A DNA stretch of 64,000 nucleotides from Neobacillus rhizosphaerae (GTDB lineage: Bacteria > Bacillota > Bacilli > Bacillales > Cytobacillaceae): assembly GCF_937468385.1 (NCBI RefSeq), contig NZ_CALBWS010000001.1, positions 186,001 through 250,000 on the forward strand, written 5' to 3'. Shown one piece after another: positions 42,103-51,115 of the stretch. Under the pieces are notes generated by a model. It was given only the letters and a program-made list of their open reading frames with translations. It was not told the origin of the DNA and ran no database searches. The position numbers were made by a program, and so were the translations under genes. The stretch's first letter is position 1; every line of letters starts with the position of its first letter.

Positions 42103-43644
42103 TTACTCTGTAACAGGACCAATATTATCTTTCTTATTTACATAGAGTTTATACGCTAAAAATGCTGCAATTAGTAGATATCCCCAAACGAAAGGCATAG
42201 CAGTTGCTTGTGCAAGTCCGAGAGTGCTTGTATGAATTGCACCAACAAAAGTTAAAGCGGCTCCTAGCACTGCAGCTATTATGCCTCCAATAGGCGTGTT
42301 GCGGATAGTAAATATAGCTATACAACCCCAAATAACACTAGTAATAGGAGCACCATTACCTAGAGCAACCAAGCCATCGTAGAAAAGTCCAGCATTGTGC
42401 AGGGCATGTGAAGAAACTTGATTGGCAGCTGTCCCTACCGACATACCAGCAGCTGAAAGTGCATTATTAACAGCAACAAGTGCCCAGTTAGCAACCCATG
42501 GGAAGAAACATACAAAGATTGCCGGAGCTTCAAATTTCGGACTTTCTTTGACAACTTGATGCCCTGTTACAATCGCAATAAACACGAGCATCGGAACAAT
42601 AGCGGCAATTGGGACAACAGCTAGCAACAGACCCATAAGACTGAAAACCGATAATAGGAATATTGCAACAGAGCTAGCAATAGAATAGCCTAAACCTGCA
42701 CCAACTTCTTTCCAACCAGCATGACCTACATATACTGTTACTGGGAATGGGTTACCACAAAGGCCACCTATTGCAGTACAAAAACCGTTTGTAAGCATAA
42801 CGTCTCTAGTTTTGTATTCATCCCCACAAACAGCAGCAGCTTCAACGTTTTCCAGATTAAAAATGTAGTTTGATAATCCTAGAGGTACAGCAGTTAATAA
42901 ATATGGCAAAGCAGCGTTAAAACTGTCGGCAAACCCATTTAAATGCAACATAGGAGGATTAAAGCCGAATGATTTTAGAGCTTCAGTAACATCAGCAGGA
43001 TTTTGATATCCAGCTATCCAAGCAATTGCAGTTCCAACTACTATCAATAATAAACCCGTAGGTATTTTCTTCAATATTGGATGTTTACTTAACCAGTTCA
43101 TGAAGATGATTATTAATGCAACAAATGCCACTACAGGCATTTCAAAAGATTGTAGCATTGGGTTCATACCCAAGAATACAAATGCCAAACCAGCCAAGGC
43201 TGCTAGCAATACAGTTCTTGGGACGATCTTTCTAATAGCTTCACCCAGGAATGCACCTATTATTAAAATGGCAGCCTCAACAAAGCCCCAAAGCACAGCG
43301 ACTGTTGTTGTGAAAGCAGCATCTTTTGTTTGATGATATAGAGGAAGCATAATCACAAATACGATAAGAAAAATACCAGGTGAACTAGAACCTGATGGTA
43401 GTGCGGTAATATTATTTCTACCTGTTTTCTTAGCTAATTTATAAGCAAAATAAGCAAACATAATGCCAGATAGCAATACAGCAAATCCAAAGCCAGGAAC
43501 AATTTGTTTAAAAACAAACTCTTTTGGCATACCAACTACACCAATTAATAATGAGATCATAACTAAAAAGTCTGTCAAAACATTAACGAACAAACCGAAG
43601 GAAGCAGCAAAGTCTCCCTTTTTCCAAAAAGATACGTTCCCCAT
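42103..43644 (-). CDS. NCS2 family nucleobase permease
   Basis: A 513-residue membrane protein with about 14 segments. Features of the NCS2 xanthine/uracil/guanine permease class include FGLFVNVLTDFLVMISLLIG, LENVEAAAVCGDEYKTRDVM, TNGFCTAIGGLCGNPFPVTV and a QTK-like and NxAxxxxxG environment. Substrate is unproven, but guanine deaminase downstream and a PucR regulator upstream favour a purine. ATG behind AAGGAG. It is separated by about 240 bases from the ankyrin/TPR gene. Confidence 0.85.
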   Translation of the reverse strand: MGNVSFWKKGDFAASFGLFVNVLTDFLVMISLLIGVVGMPKEFVFKQIVPGFGFAVLLSGIMFAYFAYKLAKKTGRNNITALPSGSSSPGIFLIVFVIMLPLYHQTKDAAFTTTVAVLWGFVEAAILIIGAFLGEAIRKIVPRTVLLAALAGLAFVFLGMNPMLQSFEMPVVAFVALIIIFMNWLSKHPILKKIPTGLLLIVVGTAIAWIAGYQNPADVTEALKSFGFNPPMLHLNGFADSFNAALPYLLTAVPLGLSNYIFNLENVEAAAVCGDEYKTRDVMLTNGFCTAIGGLCGNPFPVTVYVGHAGWKEVGAGLGYSIASSVAIFLLSVFSLMGLLLAVVPIAAIVPMLVFIAIVTGHQVVKESPKFEAPAIFVCFFPWVANWALVAVNNALSAAGMSVGTAANQVSSHALHNAGLFYDGLVALGNGAPITSVIWGCIAIFTIRNTPIGGIIAAVLGAALTFVGAIHTSTLGLAQATAMPFVWGYLLIAAFLAYKLYVNKKDNIGPVTE

Positions 43645-43727
43645 GTAAAATTCTCCTTAAAAATCTATTATTTTTTATTACAACTAAATTGTAATAAGCA
43701 TTAAGTAATGAATTTAATCGCCATGGT

Positions 43728-43742
43728 TGTATAAATTATACA
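43728..43742. promoter_or_regulatory. Palindrome upstream of the permease gene
   Basis: TGTATAAATTATACA is a perfect palindrome with 7-base arms, about 85 bases upstream of the permease start. It also contains -10-like TATAAT on the minus strand, so it may be a regulator site over a promoter. Confidence 0.5.
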
Positions 43743-43884
43743 GTCAATAGGCTCCTTAATCCCCAATTTCTTTCCTGCTCTCAAAGAATAATATAAGCAA
43801 TTAGTTTTGCAATTGATAATCCAAAAAAGTTCGCATCTCCACGAATAGATGAGAAGTTCGGCCAAAATCTATCAAATACCCTTA

Positions 43885-45054
43885 CTATTGTTTCTTATTA
43901 AGTAACTCAATAGACTGTTCCTTATGCATATGATATAAAGGATTCGTCGGGTCATGTTCGATGGCATTCTCTATAGCCTCTATTGCTTCCTGATGTTTAC
44001 CTAATGATCTCAGACTATTTGCCTTATGAAATGAAAAATCATATCGATGCGGCTGTAGTGAGAGTAGCTGATTCATTTCATGCACTGCTTCCTCGTGCCT
44101 TCCCAATTCTCTTAAATAATTGGATTTGTGATAGCGATAAAACGTCTCATTAGGATTAAGCTCACTAGCTTTATCATATTCTGCTAGGGCTTCTTCAGGT
44201 TTTTTCATTAACCTTAAACAATTGGCTGTGTAGAAATAGAAATCCAAATCATTTGAATTTAATGCCAATGCCTTGTTGTACTCATCAAGTGCCTCTTCAA
44301 ACCACTTTAATTCTTGTAAGAAATAGCCTTTATAGTATCTTAAATCAAGGTTTTGACTATCATTTTCAAGGCCTTTTTCAACCTCTACGATCGCCTCTTC
44401 ATACTTATCGATTCTAGCAAGCATTTTTGCTTTGTTAATCGATTCATTCGATTCTACATAATCCTTGTTCAAAATGCTAACAACCTTATGTTGCTCCATT
44501 TCTTTGGCATGCTGAAGTGAAGACTTCCCGTCTCTATCTAGTACATTCACATCTGCACCAGCATCCACAAGTTCTTGAATGATATTAGAATAAAGCCTGC
44601 CGCCATTACCTAAAATGACAGACTCGAGTAGGGCGGACCAACCTAAATTGTTCACATGGTTTACGGGAACTCCAGCATCCAAGCAAACTTGGACCGTCTT
44701 CAAGTAGCCTTTCTCACTTGAAGGTAACAGTGCTGTTCCACCAAACCGATTAACACTGTTTAAATCTGCCCCATACCGGAGCATTAAACTTAATATTTCA
44801 TGAAATCCATTTGCTCCCGAACAGATAAATGGGGTTAGTTGCGTAATATCTCTGGAATTCACATTGCTGCCAGCTTCTAATAACAATTTTACTACCGCAA
44901 TTTGATTTTTTTGTGTTGCTGCCATTAAGGCTGTTCTGCCGCCAGCATCTTTATAATCAACGCTAGTCCCCTCATTTAAAAGCCGTTCTACAACTGCTAG
45001 ATCTCCCTGTTCACTAGCATGAATAAGTTTTGTGTTCAAGGAATGATTTTCCAA
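43885..45054 (-). CDS. Ankyrin-repeat and TPR-repeat protein
   Basis: A 389-residue protein. Residues about 8 to 185 form five ankyrin repeats (EQGDLAVVERLLNEGTSVDY, GGRTALMAATQKNQIAVVKL, ELVDAGADVNVLDRDGKSSL). Residues about 200 to 385 form five TPR units (AIVEVEKGLENDSQNLDLRY, EALAEYDKASELNPNETFYR). Both are protein-binding scaffolds. TTG start behind AAGGAGAG. It sits between the AllG gene and the permease, an odd place; whether it belongs to the pathway is unknown. Confidence 0.87.
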   Translation of the reverse strand: MENHSLNTKLIHASEQGDLAVVERLLNEGTSVDYKDAGGRTALMAATQKNQIAVVKLLLEAGSNVNSRDITQLTPFICSGANGFHEILSLMLRYGADLNSVNRFGGTALLPSSEKGYLKTVQVCLDAGVPVNHVNNLGWSALLESVILGNGGRLYSNIIQELVDAGADVNVLDRDGKSSLQHAKEMEQHKVVSILNKDYVESNESINKAKMLARIDKYEEAIVEVEKGLENDSQNLDLRYYKGYFLQELKWFEEALDEYNKALALNSNDLDFYFYTANCLRLMKKPEEALAEYDKASELNPNETFYRYHKSNYLRELGRHEEAVHEMNQLLSLQPHRYDFSFHKANSLRSLGKHQEAIEAIENAIEHDPTNPLYHMHKEQSIELLNKKQ

Positions 45055-45135
45055 GATTATTCTCTCCTTTAGCTATATTCCTAACAGGAAGTCATTTTGA
45101 TAATATAATTTAACGCTAGTAATCAATCATATCTG

Positions 45136-45164
45136 TTCTGGCCCTAAACGAGTTAGGACCAGAA
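45136..45164. other. Hairpin after allG
   Basis: TTCTGGCCCTAA and TTAGGACCAGAA form a stem with ACGAG loop, just downstream of the AllG stop. There is no clear T-run, so it may be a weak terminator or an mRNA-stability hairpin. Confidence 0.4.
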
Positions 45165-45168
45165 ACTT

Positions 45169-46596
45169 TTACTTAATATTTTCACTTAAAGCAAGTAACG
45201 CCTTTTCATAAGCTTCAACCGGAGGATGGGTAATACCCGCTCCAATCATTCCAATTCCCGCTTCCTTATGGGCTATTGCCGTATTGATGATTGGCAAAAT
45301 TCCTGTTTGAACGACCTTGCGAACATCAATTCCAGTTGGAATACCCATGAAATTAAGCAATGGAATGGTAACGTTTGGATTTTCTGATGTTGTAATTTCT
45401 TTCATATTTGTAGAATAGCCGATTGCGTCTTCGATTGTCCCACCTACAAGGGCGACAATTGCCGGAGCTGTAGCCATCGCAAATCCACCGATACCATACG
45501 TTTCTGTAATTGCACTATCCCCGATATCTAGTCCTGAGTCTTCGGGTTTGTAACCGGCAAACATTGGACCAATTACTTTTTGTGCTGGCCCCGTAAACCA
45601 TGTGTTACCAGCCATTCCACTTACACGGATACCAAATTCAGTACCATTGCGTGCCATTGTTGTGACGATGGTACTGTTTTCAATACCGTGTGCTGCATCA
45701 AGAGCACATTTGGCAAGTGCCATCCATGTTGGACCAGAGAAATAATCACTGCTTGCTACAAACTCAAAAACATCGATCTTTTGGTCCATAGAGAAATCTG
45801 TTTTTAAAATATTAGGCGTTAATGCTTGGATTAATAGTGTTGTCCCCGCAACGTTACGATTATGACACTCATCACCCATATGAAGGGCTTGGGCGAGCAT
45901 TAACCGCAGGTCAATACCATCTGGATTTAACTTCATCGCTTCACTTAAGATAGGACCAAACACATCACGCATCCAAATTAATCGATCAATTACACTTTGA
46001 TCATTTGCGCCCATTCGAAGGATTTTTGATAATTGCTCACTTAGGTTTGTATAGGCAAGGTTTCCATAGGTTTTGTTTTCCACAATGTGCATATACATCG
46101 AAGCGGATGTTACTCCAGCCATGGAGCCGACACAGTTGTGCTCATGACAAGGGGAGAAGGTAATTTCACCGGACGCGGCAAGATGTGCGGCTTCCTCTAA
46201 ATCCTTTGCTAGTCCTTCAAATACGATTGCTCCAGTTACAGCACCTCTCATAGGACCATTCATCTTATCCCATGTAATTGGTGGGCCTGCATGTAGAATT
46301 GTCGTTTTCGTCATACCTGGTACACAGTCAATTGCTTTTTCAAAACCAATTAATACTGGTTGTGAATTAATAATTCTTTCGACAGCCAACTTATTTGCAG
46401 CTTCAATTTTTTCAATAATTGCTGGATCATCAAGCAAATCCAGAGCTGCAATTAGGTCAGGGTTTCCTCTGCCAGGTGGTGTCCATTCTAGATGAGTTAC
46501 TTCTGTATTTTGCATCAATAAATCATCTTTAAAGGATTCAATACCCACGTTAATTACATTAAGTTTTTGATTAAAAAGCTCGTTAATTTTACTCAT
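45169..46596 (-). CDS. allG: DUF1116 family protein, AllG/YlbE-like
   Basis: A 475-residue protein of the DUF1116 family (E. coli YlbE, renamed AllG). It reads ALDLLDDPAIIEKIEAANKL, CHEHNCVGSMAGVTSASMYM and GIGGFAMATAPAIVALVGGT. With AllF and AllH it is one of three components shown in E. coli to give oxamate carbamoyltransferase, which makes carbamoyl phosphate and oxamate from oxalurate. It starts 3 bases after allF, a tight operon. I am confident of the family and moderately of the reaction. Confidence 0.85.
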   Translation of the reverse strand: MSKINELFNQKLNVINVGIESFKDDLLMQNTEVTHLEWTPPGRGNPDLIAALDLLDDPAIIEKIEAANKLAVERIINSQPVLIGFEKAIDCVPGMTKTTILHAGPPITWDKMNGPMRGAVTGAIVFEGLAKDLEEAAHLAASGEITFSPCHEHNCVGSMAGVTSASMYMHIVENKTYGNLAYTNLSEQLSKILRMGANDQSVIDRLIWMRDVFGPILSEAMKLNPDGIDLRLMLAQALHMGDECHNRNVAGTTLLIQALTPNILKTDFSMDQKIDVFEFVASSDYFSGPTWMALAKCALDAAHGIENSTIVTTMARNGTEFGIRVSGMAGNTWFTGPAQKVIGPMFAGYKPEDSGLDIGDSAITETYGIGGFAMATAPAIVALVGGTIEDAIGYSTNMKEITTSENPNVTIPLLNFMGIPTGIDVRKVVQTGILPIINTAIAHKEAGIGMIGAGITHPPVEAYEKALLALSENIK

Positions 46597-46599
46597 GGC

Positions 46600-48144
46600 T
46601 TATTCTCCCTTCACAACAAATTCTCTAGCCAAAAGACCTGCATTCTGGTTGCTGCTAGCACGTGTTACACCTGCAGCGAGGAGTTTCTCTACTTGTTCTT
46701 CAAGGTTTTGCGGATCTAATTCTGTTCCAAGAACATAGCCGATAATTTCTAGGTGTCTTCCCTCTTGTTCTGCCAATTGCTTTACTTCCATGATCGCTGG
46801 GAGCATTGCTCCGACAGGATCCTCGTGGGCACCATAGCCTAATACAAAATCCATGACGATTACACCAACGGATGGATCCTTCGCTTCTTGAATAAACCTT
46901 GAAATTCTAGTAGATGGATCAATCATTGGATGTGGTTTACCTTGTGTGAACTCATCATCACCAAAATCAATAAATGTATGGTCTTGGCTGATATTTTTAT
47001 CTTTCAAACGATAATTAGGATCTCTTTGAATATTACTATAGACATTATCGAACTTCTCCATCGCGGTATGCATCGCTTCATCACAAAGAGTTCCTCCACT
47101 GAAGAGTCCGCGAATATATTTTTGTTCTGGTGTTAACTTTGCACGAACCTCTTCAATTAGTGGAATATTTAAGGCACGTTTGTTTAGCTTGTTTTCTTCA
47201 GCACCAGCCAATAGGACCGCTTTAAGCGCAGCTTCTTTTGACATTTTTGCAAAATGACCGCCTGCTTGTTTGACTTTCTCTTCATTTCCACCAACAAACC
47301 ATACAACAACTGGCTTTTTACATTGTTTTATTTGCGCTAGTACTTTCTCTTCGACACTTGGTGCCGGTGGCTTGGAAATAAGGACAATGACTTTAGTTGC
47401 TTCATCCTCTTCAAGTGCCTTTATACCATCAAGCATCATGATTCCGCCAATTTCCTCTCTAAGATCTCTACCACCGGTTCCAATCATCTGTGTGATTCCG
47501 CAACCGAATTCATGTATCCGGACACTAACTTCTTGACTGCCAGTTCCTGATGCACCAACAATACCGATGCTGCCTTTTCTTACAGCATTGGCAAAGCATA
47601 AAGCCACATTGCCAATAATTGCTGTTCCGCAATCTGGACCCATCATTAGTAAACCTTTTTCATGTGCCAATTTCTTTAATTCGATTTCGTCTTCAATGCT
47701 GACATTGTCGCTAAATAACATGACATGGAGATTATTTTCCAGAGCTTTTCTAGCTTCTCTAGGTGCATAAGCTCCGTTTACCGCAATCACTGCTAAATTT
47801 GCTTCTGGAATTCCTTGGGCTGCTGAAGCAATGGTTGAATATTTGATTTCGCTTTTACCCTTGGATGTATCCTTTTTTGTAAATAATTCATCGATACTCA
47901 TGAATGCGCTTTCACAAAGATCATCCGTCTCAGCTTTTACAACAATAATCAAATCACTTGATTTTGCCACTTCCACTTCTGGTGTCATCAAACCAACGTT
48001 TTTCATTACTTCTTTATTCATTTCAGTACCCATTGCGATAATCGCTTGTTCAACGCCATCAATCTGGTTTGCTTTTGTTGACAGAGACATTAAAGAAACA
48101 GAATCGAAATAGGTGTTTGGCTTTACAATAGCTTGTACAGTCAT
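46600..48144 (-). CDS. allF: FdrA/AllF, oxamate carbamoyltransferase subunit
   Basis: A 514-residue protein of the FdrA family. It has the succinyl-CoA-synthetase-like CoA-binding region: KGLLMMGPDCGTAIIGNVAL and GIVGASGTGSQEVSVRIHEF, then GTGGRDLREEIGGIMMLDGI. The start overlaps the AllH stop by ATGA and the end is 3 bases from AllG. In E. coli AllFGH together degrade oxalurate. The usual carbamate kinase (AllK) that would use the carbamoyl phosphate is not here. Confidence 0.87.
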   Translation of the reverse strand: MTVQAIVKPNTYFDSVSLMSLSTKANQIDGVEQAIIAMGTEMNKEVMKNVGLMTPEVEVAKSSDLIIVVKAETDDLCESAFMSIDELFTKKDTSKGKSEIKYSTIASAAQGIPEANLAVIAVNGAYAPREARKALENNLHVMLFSDNVSIEDEIELKKLAHEKGLLMMGPDCGTAIIGNVALCFANAVRKGSIGIVGASGTGSQEVSVRIHEFGCGITQMIGTGGRDLREEIGGIMMLDGIKALEEDEATKVIVLISKPPAPSVEEKVLAQIKQCKKPVVVWFVGGNEEKVKQAGGHFAKMSKEAALKAVLLAGAEENKLNKRALNIPLIEEVRAKLTPEQKYIRGLFSGGTLCDEAMHTAMEKFDNVYSNIQRDPNYRLKDKNISQDHTFIDFGDDEFTQGKPHPMIDPSTRISRFIQEAKDPSVGVIVMDFVLGYGAHEDPVGAMLPAIMEVKQLAEQEGRHLEIIGYVLGTELDPQNLEEQVEKLLAAGVTRASSNQNAGLLAREFVVKGE

Positions 48145-49013
48145 AATTGACCTCCTACTCTAAGATTGGCTTCCAACCCACAGATCAGTCCTAAGGCAAT
48201 ATCTGTTCCAGATGAAGAGCCGATGTTTAATACTTTATTTAAAGAGAGATATAAGTCAGATTCTTTTCCATAAAGTATGGAATGAACTAAATGAATAATT
48301 GACTCTCTCACTTTACCAATAGATGCTTTTTTTAACGCCATATAGCTTATTTCATTCGTTAAGGGTTTTGCTCTCTGCACCACTTCTTCACAAAATGATT
48401 GTTGCGAATAGAGAGGACTATTCCTCAAATTAATGGTCGTAAATAATCCAACTAAAAAGTCATCCCCCGATGGAGTTAGCCCGGGGCCAAGACCTATTAA
48501 CGAAACTGCATGCTGCAATGCATGGGCTAATCGATTGTTTAACAATTCCTTTTCTAGTAAAATAGTTCGTTCTTCTAGCAATCTAGACAATTCCGTTTCA
48601 TAAGGACTTTGGGAAGATAATTTTTTTTTCATTCCTCCAGCTTTACCGTGGTTATCGATGTATTCCTTCATTTTTTTTATATTTCGAATTACGTTCTGAG
48701 TATTAGATGGGTATTCCGGTAATATACTTTCCCACTTATCAGCCTTATCAATAACGATGGCAAGTTTATTTGAAATGAATAGCATTTTATTTTTTACAAA
48801 TACTGCCTCATTTACATCGATATTGAATTCATCGAGACTAGCAGCATTAATCACCAGTGAGTTAGGCCCATTATCAACTTGGCTACTTGCGATTGTAAAT
48901 AATTCGCCATTTTCCTTACATTGAATATTAATTGTCCTTCTAAATGTGCTATGAACAAAACCGGTTAGGCTCGAAATATTAATCCTCTCAATAAATCCTA
49001 GATCACCAGACAT
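48141..49013 (-). CDS. allH: DUF2877 protein, AllH/YlbF-like
   Basis: A 290-residue protein of DUF2877 (E. coli YlbF/AllH). The hallmark GLGPGLTPSGDDFLVGLF is present. It is the first gene of the AllH-AllF-AllG operon and overlaps AllF by ATGA. The ATG at 49013 has a poor ribosome binding site; a CTG at 49025 has GGAG six bases ahead, so the real start could be there. The role follows from the trio. Confidence 0.82.
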   Translation of the reverse strand: MSGDLGFIERINISSLTGFVHSTFRRTINIQCKENGELFTIASSQVDNGPNSLVINAASLDEFNIDVNEAVFVKNKMLFISNKLAIVIDKADKWESILPEYPSNTQNVIRNIKKMKEYIDNHGKAGGMKKKLSSQSPYETELSRLLEERTILLEKELLNNRLAHALQHAVSLIGLGPGLTPSGDDFLVGLFTTINLRNSPLYSQQSFCEEVVQRAKPLTNEISYMALKKASIGKVRESIIHLVHSILYGKESDLYLSLNKVLNIGSSSGTDIALGLICGLEANLRVGGQL

Positions 49014-49021
49014 TGCATTTC

Positions 49022-49060
49022 TCAGCTTTGACTCCTCATTGACCTGGAACGTCTGTTCAT
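49022..49060 (-). other. Possible short leader frame before allH
   Basis: ATG at 49060 lies behind a strong AAAGGAG. The frame reads MNRRSRSMRSQS and stops at 49022, 8 bases before the AllH start. It could be a leader peptide for translational coupling, or chance. Confidence 0.3.
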
Positions 49061-49251
49061 GCAGCTCCTTTCAGATTTATGTTTTTGTAAGGCATAATGA
49101 TATTCAAACGGCTTTGATTCTTTTTTGTGGAAAGAATCATATCGATAACGTTTAATATAATTAACAAGATATGCTCTTACATGGATTATTTTAGATGGAT
49201 TACAAAAAAACATCATCGTTTATTAAAACCAAAAAGCTTCGATTTCATTTG

Positions 49252-49269
49252 TGCATGTTGTACAATGCA
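49252..49269. promoter_or_regulatory. Palindrome between allH and pucR
   Basis: TGCATGTTGTACAATGCA has TGCA ends and a perfect TTGTACAA core. It lies in the divergent region about 35 bases before the PucR start, a plausible binding site for the regulator. Confidence 0.5.
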
Positions 49270-49303
49270 TTGTGATGAAATTATGACAAAGGAGTGAGTG
49301 TGA

Positions 49304-51007
49304 TTGATGAAGGTTAAAGAACTTTTTGATATTAAAGCCATTGATGGGCTAAAGATTGTTGCCGGAGAAAAGGGAATTAATAATGAAATATCGATTGTAA
49401 ATATTATTGAAAATCCCGATGCCTTTGACTGGCTATCACCAAATGAACTTCTTTTATCGACAGGTTATATTTTTAAGGATAACGAAGATTTGCAAAATAG
49501 AATCATCAAGGAGCTTTCAGAAATTAACTGTGCTGGACTTGTGGTGAAAATGAAACGATACTATGATAAACTCCCGCAGAATATGATTGCCCAAGCGAAT
49601 AAATATCATTTTCCACTAATTGAGTTGCCTTTTGAATATACTTTGTCTAAGGTTATTTCAATTATTAATGAGAAGGCTTCAGGAAGATACGATCTATTGA
49701 ATAGAAAAACCCTAGACATGCATAATTTATTTTTTAGAATTACGCTTGAAGGAGGTGGCATCGAAAGAATTTCATCGATGTTATCTGGAACAATAAATAA
49801 TCCGATTATTTTTGTAGATAAGGATTGGAAGTTATTGCATTACACAGAGCACATGGACAATAAAATTCCGCTCGAGTACTGCCTTGAATTAAAAACTAGA
49901 CCTGTATTCAATCATGAGTTCATTAATTCCATCCCGCAAAATATAAGTGAGATGAAAAAGTCTATAAAAAGAATTTATTATTTGGAAGGTATGGAAATTA
50001 AATGCCGCATCTTACCCATCGCTGTTGCAAATGATCTTTATGGATATATAGTTGTTTGGCAAACAGTACGGGAACTGACAGAGTTTGACTATATTATCCT
50101 AGAACAAGCTTCAACGATCATGGCACTTGAGAGGATAAAGGCAAGGGAAATTGAAGAAGTAAAGTTAAAAATTAGGCAAGATTTTTTTGATGATTTACTA
50201 ACTGGAAAAATAACATCTAGTGAAACAATCCAAACACTTAGTGAATTGCATGGCTTAAATTCAAAATATAAGTATTATTGTATGGTAATTAATTTTGAAG
50301 CGGAAGAGCTTGAATATTATGAGGATATAGTGGCTAGGAAGGTTCAATTGGAGAATATATCTAGGAAATGTGTCGATTTAGTTTATAATCATACGAATTT
50401 AGCAAATGGAGAGGTTACCTGCTTCCATCGAAGCAATCGAATCATCATTATGATTGGTCAAAGTGAAAATAAGCCGTCTTTAACAATAAGTGAGATAAAA
50501 CAATATGCAAATAAAATTTACGATATTCTGGTAAAACAAATAAAAAACACTACCTATTTAATTGGAATTGGCAGGCAGTACGAAACCATTAATTCCCTTC
50601 ACAAGAGTTTTTCTGAGGCAAATGAATCGATCCGACTCATGCAAAAGTTTAATGATCGCGGTGGAGTATCTCATTTTGAGGATCATTCCATTTATCACTT
50701 TTTGGATAGTAATATTAAGGACATGGAATTAGAAGACTTTTTCATGAAACGTCTTGGAAAAATTTATGAGCATGATCAATTACATGGGACGGGTTATATC
50801 ATTACGTTAGAGAACTATTTTCTAAACAACCTTAATATTAGTGAAACAGCAAAGGCAATGTTTTTACATAGAAATACACTCATTTACAGGATCGAGAAGA
50901 TCAAGGAGATCTTAAACAGCGATTTAAAAAACTCTGAGGAATTGTTACAAATACAATTAGCCTTAAAAATTTTTAGATTATTAAATAAAAATCTTCGAAT
51001 AAAGTAA
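49304..51007 (+). CDS. PucR family transcriptional regulator
   Basis: A 567-residue regulator. The N-terminal PucR domain (VKELFDIKAIDGLKIVAGEK, NPDAFDWLSPNELLLSTGYI) is followed by a GAF-like middle part and the C-terminal PucR helix-turn-helix (ENYFLNNLNISETAKAMFLH, RNTLIYRIEKIKEIL). It belongs to the group that activates purine and related catabolic genes. It is divergent from allHFG and is likely its activator. TTG at 49304 is 9 bases behind GGAG; ATG follows at once. Confidence 0.9.
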   Translation: MMKVKELFDIKAIDGLKIVAGEKGINNEISIVNIIENPDAFDWLSPNELLLSTGYIFKDNEDLQNRIIKELSEINCAGLVVKMKRYYDKLPQNMIAQANKYHFPLIELPFEYTLSKVISIINEKASGRYDLLNRKTLDMHNLFFRITLEGGGIERISSMLSGTINNPIIFVDKDWKLLHYTEHMDNKIPLEYCLELKTRPVFNHEFINSIPQNISEMKKSIKRIYYLEGMEIKCRILPIAVANDLYGYIVVWQTVRELTEFDYIILEQASTIMALERIKAREIEEVKLKIRQDFFDDLLTGKITSSETIQTLSELHGLNSKYKYYCMVINFEAEELEYYEDIVARKVQLENISRKCVDLVYNHTNLANGEVTCFHRSNRIIIMIGQSENKPSLTISEIKQYANKIYDILVKQIKNTTYLIGIGRQYETINSLHKSFSEANESIRLMQKFNDRGGVSHFEDHSIYHFLDSNIKDMELEDFFMKRLGKIYEHDQLHGTGYIITLENYFLNNLNISETAKAMFLHRNTLIYRIEKIKEILNSDLKNSEELLQIQLALKIFRLLNKNLRIK

Positions 51008-51013
51008 AACTTC

Positions 51014-51083
51014 AATCAGCGGGGTTTTTCTCATCCCCCACTGATTGTTAGTTTTAATGAGCCGCCTACTAGCGGCCCTTTTC
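51014..51083 (+). terminator. Two hairpins after pucR
   Basis: AATCAGCGGGG with CCCCCACTGATT, then GCCGC/GCGGC followed by CCTTTTCC. The second also faces the aspA gene end and may act for both. Confidence 0.65.
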
Positions 51084-51115
51084 CTATTGAGATATTCTTT
51101 TTTTAAAAGTTGCGT

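Noticed and set aside
41981..43884. Purine riboswitch before guaD or the permease
   Set aside because: No matching core or paired-arm pattern is visible in either leader.
49022..49216. 64-residue minus frame before allH
   Set aside because: It lacks a start site of its own; only its last 12 codons have a good ribosome binding site, listed as a possible leader.
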